Assembly: GCF_013030945.1 (NCBI RefSeq)
Contig: NZ_JABBXF010000012.1
Span: 1-64,000 of the forward strand
Direction of reading: 5' to 3'
Length of the DNA stretch: 64,000 nt
DNA from: Streptomyces morookaense
GTDB taxonomy: Bacteria; Actinomycetota; Actinomycetes; Streptomycetales; Streptomycetaceae
Shown: positions 33,088 through 41,926 of the stretch, in pieces
How the letters are laid out: every line of letters starts with the position of its first letter
Position numbering within the stretch: position 1 is the stretch's first letter
The notes under the pieces: model-generated
What the model saw: only the letters and a program-made list of their open reading frames with translations
Database searches by the model: none
What the model was told of the DNA's origin: nothing
Made by a program: the position numbers and the translations under genes

Positions 33088-35265
33088 GTGCCGGGGGGAA
33101 TAGCGCGCCGACGCGTTCTGCAGGTGGCCGGCGGAGGACTCGCCCTCGGGGCGGGCGGCGTGGGCGTCTGGCAGTGGCTGGCGCCCGGGAACGACAGGAA
33201 GCGCCGCGCCGGCGGGGTGTCGGCACAGGTCGCCAAGGCCGCGACGACGGAGTCCTTCGTGCACATCATCGCGCACGCCGACGACTCCCTGTACTTCATG
33301 AACCCCGAACTGGAGCAGGCCGTCACCAGCGGGGCGCCGACGGTGACCGTCTGCATGACGGGCGGCGAGTCCGACGGCCGCAACGCCCTGTCCCACAGCC
33401 CCGGTTACGCCCGCCTCCCGGAGAAGCGCGCCGAGTTCGTCCGCGCCCGCATCAACGGACTGCGCGAGGCCACCGCCCACATGGCCACCGGCGACTGGCT
33501 CAGCCCGTGGACCGTGGAGGCCACCACCCTGCTGCCGGGCTTCCAGGCTGAGCTGCACACCCTCAAGGCCGCACCCCAAGTCCAGCTGATCTTCCTGGAG
33601 CTGATCGAGGCGCGGTTCATCAAGGCACCGCGCAAGGACAGTCTGCGCGGACTGTGGCTGGGGGCCACCCCGAAGCTGACGACGCTCGTGCCGACCGCGA
33701 GCCCGGTCACCCGCCCCTACCTCTACACGCGTCAGCAGGTCGTCGACACGCTCACCGCCGTCTTCGAGCGCTACCAGCCCACGGTGGTGCGCACCCTGGA
33801 CCCCAACCCCACCCACCGCGCGCAGCAGCCGCACGGCCTGCCGCCCGGCCTCCCGCAGGTCCTCCAGGGCATATCCCACTACGACCACCAGGACCATACG
33901 ACGTCGGCCCATTTCGCCCAGGCCGCCCTGGCCCAGTACTGGGGACGCCGGCACTCCCGGCCCACGGCCGTGCAGACGTATGTGGGCTACGAGGTCTCCC
34001 TGCTGCCCGTCAACCTCGACCGGACGACGATCAGGCACAAGCTCGAGGCCCTCGACATCTACGGCTGGGCGGACGGCAAGGACTGCGGCGACCCGGCCGG
34101 CTGCGGCGACCGCAAGGTCGGCAACCGCTCGAAGGACACCCGCTGGTCGGACAACCTGCGCCACCGGGCGACCGGCACCCAGCGCTGGGTGCAGCCGCTC
34201 CCCGACGGCCGGCTCGCCGCCTTCGCCCTGCTGGACGGACGGGCGCAGTGCTGGACGGAGTCCCGGGCCGGCAGCGGCGTCTGGTCCCGGCCCGTCCCGG
34301 TCGACGGCTCGATGCTGGAGGGCCAGGTGCAGGTGCTGCGCCACTCCGACGGCACGCTGCAGCTGTTCTCGGTCCGCACGGTGCTGCCGGCGCAGGACAC
34401 CCCGCACCACCGGGAGATCGTCACCGCCCGGCAGACCCGCCCGGTCCCCCGCGGCGGCACCCCGGCGTTCGGCGCGTGGGAGTCCCTCGGTTCCCCCGAG
34501 GACGACCCCGAGCGGTCGATGGAGGTCGGCTACCCCGTCGCGGTGGCGGCCAAGGACGGCACGGTCCACGTCTTCGTCAAGGACTACTCGGGCGGCATCA
34601 GCACCCGCCGGGGCGCGGGCGGCCGCGACTGGACCGACTGGGAGCAGGTCGACCAGGAGACGGACGACACCCCCGTGAAGATCGAGGACGGTCTCGACGC
34701 GGTGCTCGACGCGAAGGGCCGCGTCCATCTCGTCGCCGCCGACATCAAGACGGTTCTGCACTGGATGTCCGACGAGTCCGGGGGGCCGCTGCGGCTCGCC
34801 GGGCCCACCCGGCTGCCCGCCGCCACGGGTCCGCTGACCCTGGCCGCGCTGCCGGGCGGGGGTGTGCGGATGGTCTCGCGCGAGCCGGCCACCGCCAGGG
34901 TCACCGTCGCCGACCGCCCGGAGAACGGGAGTTGGCGGGTGACCGCGCAGTGCCGCGAGATCGGCGGCTACGGGCGGGTCGCGCTGGAGCAGGCGGGGCG
35001 CACGACCGTGCTCGCCGCCCGCGACGACAAGGGGCTGGTCCGGTTGTCGGCCGGCTCCGGTCGGCCGGGCCCCTGGCAGGACGCGGGGGTCGCCCACTTG
35101 GGGACGGTCGGGTTCACGCAGGATGCGAAGGGCCGCACCGTTGCCGTTGCCCTTGGCCCGGACGGTTCGCTCAGCAGCGTTCGCGGGCGCGCGCCCGGGG
35201 CGGTGGCGTTCGGGGACTGGGTGGACTTCAACGGGAAGACGCTGGGGGACCTTCAGACGTCGTGA
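33088..35265 (+). CDS. PIG-L deacetylase family protein with C-terminal propeller domain, Tat-exported
   Basis: This roughly 725-residue protein starts at the GTG at 33088, with GGAGAG six bases upstream. The N-terminus carries a twin-arginine signal (ARRRVLQVAGGGLALG). The PIG-L/LmbE domain begins VHIIAHADDSLYFM (family motif AHPDDE, here AHADDS) and includes the second metal motif in HYDHQDHTTSA. The last ~350 residues form repeats such as 'LPDGRLAAFALLDGRAQ' and 'VDGSMLEGQVQVLRHSDGTLQLFSV', probably a lectin-like beta-propeller. PIG-L enzymes remove acetyl from N-acetylglucosaminyl substrates. The loss of the acidic final residue of the motif makes the activity uncertain. Confidence 0.8.
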   Translation: MPGGIARRRVLQVAGGGLALGAGGVGVWQWLAPGNDRKRRAGGVSAQVAKAATTESFVHIIAHADDSLYFMNPELEQAVTSGAPTVTVCMTGGESDGRNALSHSPGYARLPEKRAEFVRARINGLREATAHMATGDWLSPWTVEATTLLPGFQAELHTLKAAPQVQLIFLELIEARFIKAPRKDSLRGLWLGATPKLTTLVPTASPVTRPYLYTRQQVVDTLTAVFERYQPTVVRTLDPNPTHRAQQPHGLPPGLPQVLQGISHYDHQDHTTSAHFAQAALAQYWGRRHSRPTAVQTYVGYEVSLLPVNLDRTTIRHKLEALDIYGWADGKDCGDPAGCGDRKVGNRSKDTRWSDNLRHRATGTQRWVQPLPDGRLAAFALLDGRAQCWTESRAGSGVWSRPVPVDGSMLEGQVQVLRHSDGTLQLFSVRTVLPAQDTPHHREIVTARQTRPVPRGGTPAFGAWESLGSPEDDPERSMEVGYPVAVAAKDGTVHVFVKDYSGGISTRRGAGGRDWTDWEQVDQETDDTPVKIEDGLDAVLDAKGRVHLVAADIKTVLHWMSDESGGPLRLAGPTRLPAATGPLTLAALPGGGVRMVSREPATARVTVADRPENGSWRVTAQCREIGGYGRVALEQAGRTTVLAARDDKGLVRLSAGSGRPGPWQDAGVAHLGTVGFTQDAKGRTVAVALGPDGSLSSVRGRAPGAVAFGDWVDFNGKTLGDLQTS

Positions 35266-35273
35266 ACCGACAG

Positions 35274-35298
35274 CCCCGCGCCCCTCAGGGGCGCGGGG
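35274..35298. terminator. Bidirectional hairpin between convergent genes
   Basis: An 11-bp perfect stem CCCCGCGCCCC/GGGGCGCGGGG with a 3-base loop, filling the gap between the PIG-L gene (ends 35265) and the thioesterase gene (ends 35305, opposite strand). Its sequence is also the hairpin part of the dispersed GC-rich repeat. Confidence 0.8.
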
Positions 35299-35304
35299 AC
35301 CACG

Positions 35305-36048
35305 TCAACGCAGCGCGTCCGCCATCGCCTTGATGACCTCCCCCTGGTGCTGCGCCAGGTAGAAGTGGCCGCCCGGGAAGACCCTCAGGGAGAACGGGCC
35401 TTCGGTGTGGCGTTCCCAGGCGGCGGCCTCGTCCACCGTCACCTTCGGGTCGTCGTCGCCGACCAGGCCGAGCACGGGGCACCGCAGCGGCTCCCCCGGC
35501 TCGTAGGCGTATGTCTCGGCCGCGCGGTAGTCGGCGCGGATGGACGGGAGGATCATGCGCAGCACCTCCTCGTCGCCCAGCAGTTGGGTGTCGGTGCCGC
35601 TGAGGCTCTTGACCTCGGCGATGAGGCCGTCGTCGTCGCGCAGGTGCACCGTCTCGTGGCGGTGCGCGGAGGGGGCCCGGCGGCCGGAGGCGAAGAGGGC
35701 GGCCATGGTGATGCCCTTCTCCTGCTCGAAGCGCCGGGCGACCTCGAAGGCGAGCGAGGCGCCCATGCTGTGGCCGAACAGGGCCAGCGGCCGGTCCGCC
35801 CAGGGCAGCAGGGCCGCGTAGACCTTGTCGGCGAGGCCGGGGATGTTGTCGATCAGCGGCTCGGTGCGGCGGTCCTGGCGGCCGGGGTACTGCACGCACA
35901 GCACCTCGGCGAAGTCCGGCATCGACCGCGAGACGGGGAAGTAGAAGCTGGCGGAACCGCCCGCGTGCGGCAGGCAGACCAGCCGGACGGTGGCGTCCGG
36001 GCGCGGGTGGTACCGGCGGATCCACAGGCTGTTGTCGTCGGCGTTCAC
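35305..36048 (-). CDS. Type II thioesterase (alpha/beta hydrolase)
   Basis: This 247-residue thioesterase of the type found beside modular PKS and NRPS genes clears stalled or aberrant acyl groups from carrier proteins. LVCLPHAGGSASFY gives the oxyanion region, nucleophile Ser94 lies in GHSMG, Asp in VGDDDPKV and His228 in GGHFYL. GTG start at 36048. It is the last of three minus-strand genes following a P450 and a cholesterol oxidase, as in polyene clusters. No PKS or NRPS module lies within the window, so its carrier-protein partner must be elsewhere or lost. Confidence 0.9.
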   Translation of the reverse strand: MNADDNSLWIRRYHPRPDATVRLVCLPHAGGSASFYFPVSRSMPDFAEVLCVQYPGRQDRRTEPLIDNIPGLADKVYAALLPWADRPLALFGHSMGASLAFEVARRFEQEKGITMAALFASGRRAPSAHRHETVHLRDDDGLIAEVKSLSGTDTQLLGDEEVLRMILPSIRADYRAAETYAYEPGEPLRCPVLGLVGDDDPKVTVDEAAAWERHTEGPFSLRVFPGGHFYLAQHQGEVIKAMADALR

Positions 36049-36121
36049 GGGAATGGTGCGTTCCTTCCGGGATGGTGCGGTGACCGGGCCGTTCTTCCCT
36101 GCCGGCCCGGTCGGTGCGTGA

Positions 36122-37795
<1,674 letters not shown>

Positions 37796-37835
37796 TCAGG
37801 GGTGGGGAAGGTGGTTCGGGGGGTGACGGGGACGG

Positions 37836-38981
37836 TCACCAGGCGACCGGCAGCCGGTCGGCGCCGTAGACCTGCATGTCGTGGCGGAGCGGGATCTCCG
37901 CCGCGGGGCAGGCCAGACGCAGGTGCGGGAAGCGTTCGAGGAGGGCGGTGAGGGCGACACGCAGCTCGATGCGGGCCAGTTGCCGGCCGAGGCACTGGTG
38001 CATGCCGTGCCCGAAGGCGAGGTGGCCGGTGTCCTCGCGGGTGACGTCCACGGCGTCGGGCCGCTCGAAGCGTGCGGGGTCGCGGTTGGCGGCGCCGAGC
38101 GAGACCACGACGACCTCGCCCGCCTTGACGGGGGTGCCCTCGATGTCGGCGTCCTGCAGCGCGGCACGGGTGGGGCCGTGGTGGACGACGCTCAGGTGGC
38201 GCAGCAGCTCCTCGACCGCGCTCTCCGTCAGGGCGGGCTCGGTGCGCAGCGCGGCCAGCTGGTCGGGGTGTTCGAGCAGCAGGAAGGCGCCGAGGGCGAT
38301 CTGGTGGGCGGTGGTCCCGTGGCCGGCGACCAGCAACAGGAAGGCGATCGAGGCGAGTTCCTCGTCGGTGAGCGCGGGGTCGGCGGCGATCAGGCCGCTG
38401 AGGAGGTCGTCGCCCGGCTCGGTGCGCTTGAGCCGCACGAGGCGCTGCAGTTGGCCGCCGAGGGAGACGAAGGCCTCGGTGACCTCCTCGGTGGACCGGC
38501 CGAAGCCGCCCCACCGGAGGGTGTCGTGCTGGAACTGCTCCCGGTCGGCGGGGGGCACGCCGAGCAGTTCGGCGATGACGAGCGAGGGGACGGGGAGGGC
38601 GAAGTGCTCGACGAGGTCGGCCGGGGAGCCCATGTGCTCCATGGCGTCGAGGTGTTCGCGGACGATCCGCTCGGTCCGCCCGGTGAGCTGCCGCATCCGG
38701 CGGGCGGTGAACTGTCCGGCGATCAGCCTGCGGCAGCGCTCGTCCTCCAGGGTCGCGGCGCGCGGCACGGCGGGGTGCTCGCGTTCTCCGCGGGCGGTGA
38801 AACGGGAATCGGATAACACCGCACGCGCGGCGGAATATCCGGTGACGAGCCAGCCGAGGCGGCCGTCGGCGAAGGCCGTGCGCGTGACGGGTGCCTTGTG
38901 CCGCAGTGCCTGCATCTCCGCCGGCGGACCGAAGTAATTCTCACGGACTGTCGAGAAGGTCACCGGCGCAGCCTGGGTCAT
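37836..38981 (-). CDS. Cytochrome P450 (CYP105-like)
   Basis: This 381-residue soluble bacterial P450 has the I-helix oxygen-activation motif AGHGTTAHQ, a K-helix ExxR in VEELLRH, and the heme loop FGHGMHQCLG with Cys330 as ligand, followed by RQLARIEL. The ATG at 38981 has AAAGGG five bases upstream. It is the first gene of a P450-cholesterol oxidase-thioesterase run, as in the choP-choA operon and at the tailoring end of polyene clusters. A sterol or a polyene-type macrolide are both reasonable substrates. No ferredoxin gene is adjacent. A well-formed promoter lies 47-76 bases upstream of the start. Confidence 0.92.
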   Translation of the reverse strand: MTQAAPVTFSTVRENYFGPPAEMQALRHKAPVTRTAFADGRLGWLVTGYSAARAVLSDSRFTARGEREHPAVPRAATLEDERCRRLIAGQFTARRMRQLTGRTERIVREHLDAMEHMGSPADLVEHFALPVPSLVIAELLGVPPADREQFQHDTLRWGGFGRSTEEVTEAFVSLGGQLQRLVRLKRTEPGDDLLSGLIAADPALTDEELASIAFLLLVAGHGTTAHQIALGAFLLLEHPDQLAALRTEPALTESAVEELLRHLSVVHHGPTRAALQDADIEGTPVKAGEVVVVSLGAANRDPARFERPDAVDVTREDTGHLAFGHGMHQCLGRQLARIELRVALTALLERFPHLRLACPAAEIPLRHDMQVYGADRLPVAW

Positions 38982-39027
38982 GTATGCCCTTTCACGAGTG
39001 ATCGGCCTGTTCGGCGCCGTCGAAATG

Positions 39028-39057
39028 ACCGTATGGAGGCGATGTGAAGGCTGTCAA
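39028..39057 (-). promoter_or_regulatory. Probable sigma-70 type promoter of the P450-choA-thioesterase operon
   Basis: On the minus strand a consensus TTGACA (39052-39057) is followed after 18 bases by TACGGT (39028-39033), a good TANNNT -10. Transcription would start near 39021, about 40 bases before the P450 ATG. Inferred from consensus only. Confidence 0.6.
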
Positions 39058-39153
39058 CGAGATCGTTCCCCCGGCCGGTTAACCCTGCGGGTGCGGACAG
39101 GGGGTTCGGTTACCGGGGGTACCGGTCGGCCGGGGCTTCGGTACGGTTCGGCG

Positions 39154-39169
39154 CGCCCCGTAAGGGGCG
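39154..39169 (-). terminator. Short hairpin after the LAL regulator operon
   Basis: A 6-bp stem CGCCCC-GTAA-GGGGCG starts 7 bases beyond the stop of the regulator ending at 39176. It is the same hairpin unit found in the dispersed GC-rich repeat. Confidence 0.5.
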
Positions 39170-39175
39170 GGGCCC

Positions 39176-41926
39176 CTACGCCGGCCCCGGCAACAGGTGG
39201 GCCAGGGCGGCCAGTTCCGCACGGCCCGTCACCCCGAGCTTTCGGTAGGCCCTGGTGAGGTGCTTCTCCACCGCCCGTGAACTGACGTCCAGCTGTTCGG
39301 CGATGTCCTTGTTGGCGGCGCCGTGGGCGGCGAGTCCGGCGACCCGGCGTTCGGTGGGGGTGAGGGCCTCGACGGCCAGCGAGGTGTGGCCGGAGGCCAT
39401 GGTGTGCAGCTCGCGGCGCGCCCGTTCCACGATCCACGGCGCACCGCACGCGAGGGCCTGGTCGCGGGCCTGGCGCAGCCGTACCTCGGCCTCGGCGGGC
39501 CGTCCCGCCGCCTGCAGCCGCCGGCCGAGCAGCAGCGCGGTGCGGGCCCGTTCCATGGCGTTGACGGACCGGTCCAGGGTGGCGGCGGACTCGCGCAGCA
39601 GCTCGATGCCGCGCTCCCCCTCGGTCACCGCGCCCTTGACCCGCTGGGCGCGGCCGATGGCGACGGGGGTCCCCCAGGCCACGGCGCGCTCGTACTCCTC
39701 GTCGACGAGGTCGTGGGCGTGGTCGGGCCGGCCCAGCCGGTAGTGCAGCCCGGCGGCCCACGAACGCCAGGGGAAGACAGCCGGGTTGCACCAGTCGGCG
39801 CGCTCCGCCGCGCGGCCCCAGTCGAGGAAGTACTCCAGGGCGGTGGGCAGGTCGCCGCGGGCGGCCGCGTTGGAGCCGCGGATGAGCTGGAGCGAGGAGG
39901 GCCGGTAGCCGTGCCCGTCGCCCTCGCGGCGGTGGGAGAGCAGCCGCCGGGCGAGTTCGGCGTCCCGGGTCTGCAGGGCGACCAGGACGACGGCGGTCAT
40001 GGCCTGGAGCGTGGCCCAGTCGGCGATGCCCAGGTCCAGGGCCTCCTCGGCGCGGGCGCGGGCCTCCTCCAGGCGGCCCTGGGCGAGCAGGACATGGGCG
40101 AGTTCGAGGGAGATCGTGGCGTGCGGGACGGTGGCGTTCTCCCTGCGGGCGCGTTCGCGCGCGGTCTCCAGCCAGGGGCCGACGGCCTCGACGGAGTCGG
40201 CGGCGACGAGCACGTGGGCGAGGAGCGGCAGGGCCGTGTGGACGTGGCCCGGTGCGGCGGGCTCGTACTGCAGGACGCGGTTGGCCAGTGGGGCGATCTC
40301 GGCCGCGGTCATGCGCTGTGTCAGGGTGGCGCCGTGCAGCAGCACGGTGACGAGCTCCCGTTCGGCCGCGGTGTCCAGGCGGGGCACGGGGCCGAGGCTG
40401 CGCAACCGGTCGGCGCACAGCACCAGTTCCTCCGGCCCGGCCACCGCCACGTGCCGGGCCCTGGCCTCCATCCGCAGGGCCATCTGCCGCTCGGTGCCGC
40501 GCAGGGCGGCCGGGTCGCCCAGTTCGGCGGCCAGCTTGACGACCGCGTCGACGACCGGCGCGGGGCAGCCGCCGAGCAGTGCGGGGGGTATCCGGGCGGC
40601 CGCCAGGGCGCGTTGGGCGGCGGTGGGCAGCAGCAGGAGGGCCTGGGAGAGGTGCCGCATCGCGGCCTGCGGGTCGAAGGCGCGCTCCACGGCGGCCAGT
40701 TCGACGAGCAGGGTCGCCCGGTCGGGCCCGCCGGGCGCGCTGCCCAGCAGGGCGCGGCGCAGGTAGCGGGCCGCATCCCGGGGCGCACCGCGCCGGACGG
40801 CGGCCGTGGCGGCGGCCCGGAGCACCTCGACGGCCCAGGTGTCGTGGCAGGAGGTGGCGGCGAGGAGCTGGGTGGCGGCCAGTTCGGCGGGGTGGCCGCC
40901 GCTGTGCAGGAGCAGGGCGGCGTAGACGTGGATGTCCTCCTGTTCCGCGGGGGTCATCGACTCCTCGACGGCGTCGCGCACGGCCCGGTGGGCGAAGCGC
41001 AGGCCGGGCCCGTCGGCCAGCAGGCCGAGGCGGCGCAGCCCGCGGGCGGCCTCGTCCCGGCCGGTGCCGTCGAGTCCGGCGAGGCGGCCGGCCAGCTCCG
41101 GGTCGGCGGTCTCGTCCAGGACGGCGAGGGCCTTGGCGAGTTCGCGGACGGGCGCGGGCTGGGAGCGCAGGGCGACGGCGAGCCGTTCGCGCAGGGAGGC
41201 CAGGCCGGGTTCGCGCACGGTGTGCGCGCGGGCGGCCACGGGTTCGCCGGTGCCGGCGAGGGCGGCCAGCGTGGCGGTGAGGAACATCGGGTTGCCGCCG
41301 GTGGCCTCGTGGCAGGCCGCCACGTAGGCGGGGTCGCCGACGCGTCCGAAGCGGTCGGCGACCAGGGCCGCGGTGCTCGCCGGGGACAGCGGGCCCGGGC
41401 GCAGGACGTGTGCGGCGCGGTCGGTGATGTCGTACACGCGGGGCTCGTCGGCGCCGGGGTCGCCCTCGCGCACGGTGGCGACCACGGCGACGTGCAGCGC
41501 GCCCAGCCGTTTGGCCAGCCGTCCCAGCCAGCGCAGCGAGGGCGCGTCGGCCCACTGGAGGTCGTCGACGAGCATCAGCAGCGGGGTGCGCGCGCTGCGC
41601 TCGGCGACGAGGGAGAGGAGTTCGCCGTGCAGCTCGGGACCGTTGGGGTCGCCGGGCGGGTCGGCGGGCATCCCGGGCAGCAGGGGATCCAGCAGCTGGC
41701 TCACCACACCGAGCGGGAAGTCCCGTTCGAGCAGGGCGCCGCTGGCGGTGACGACCTGTATCCCGCGCCGCTCGGCGGCCGCGGGCAGGGCGCGCAGCAG
41801 TGCGGTCTTGCCGTTGCCGATGCCGCCGGTGACGACGACGAGGGATCCGGCACCCCGCTCCGCTCCCTCCATCGCGGCGGTGATCAGGCCGAGTTCGTGC
41901 TGCCGGTCGAACAGCAGGGGGGTCAT
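39176..41926 (-). CDS. Large LuxR-family regulator (LAL type), third in tandem operon
   Basis: This 916-residue LAL regulator has an N-terminal AAA-type ATPase with Walker A GGIGNGKTALL (canonical Lys) and Walker B LLMLVDDLQWAD, and a long helical middle part rich in TPR-like repeats. The C-terminal LuxR helix-turn-helix reads LTPTERRVAGLAAHGAANKDIAE followed by VSSRAVEKHLTRAYRKLGV. Such proteins are pathway activators, above all in polyene clusters (NysRI-III, AmphRI-III, PimR-associated). It is the third gene of three; its ATG overlaps the stop of the second (ATGA). A second, longer open frame on this strand is not used. Confidence 0.92.
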   Translation of the reverse strand: MTPLLFDRQHELGLITAAMEGAERGAGSLVVVTGGIGNGKTALLRALPAAAERRGIQVVTASGALLERDFPLGVVSQLLDPLLPGMPADPPGDPNGPELHGELLSLVAERSARTPLLMLVDDLQWADAPSLRWLGRLAKRLGALHVAVVATVREGDPGADEPRVYDITDRAAHVLRPGPLSPASTAALVADRFGRVGDPAYVAACHEATGGNPMFLTATLAALAGTGEPVAARAHTVREPGLASLRERLAVALRSQPAPVRELAKALAVLDETADPELAGRLAGLDGTGRDEAARGLRRLGLLADGPGLRFAHRAVRDAVEESMTPAEQEDIHVYAALLLHSGGHPAELAATQLLAATSCHDTWAVEVLRAAATAAVRRGAPRDAARYLRRALLGSAPGGPDRATLLVELAAVERAFDPQAAMRHLSQALLLLPTAAQRALAAARIPPALLGGCPAPVVDAVVKLAAELGDPAALRGTERQMALRMEARARHVAVAGPEELVLCADRLRSLGPVPRLDTAAERELVTVLLHGATLTQRMTAAEIAPLANRVLQYEPAAPGHVHTALPLLAHVLVAADSVEAVGPWLETARERARRENATVPHATISLELAHVLLAQGRLEEARARAEEALDLGIADWATLQAMTAVVLVALQTRDAELARRLLSHRREGDGHGYRPSSLQLIRGSNAAARGDLPTALEYFLDWGRAAERADWCNPAVFPWRSWAAGLHYRLGRPDHAHDLVDEEYERAVAWGTPVAIGRAQRVKGAVTEGERGIELLRESAATLDRSVNAMERARTALLLGRRLQAAGRPAEAEVRLRQARDQALACGAPWIVERARRELHTMASGHTSLAVEALTPTERRVAGLAAHGAANKDIAEQLDVSSRAVEKHLTRAYRKLGVTGRAELAALAHLLPGPA

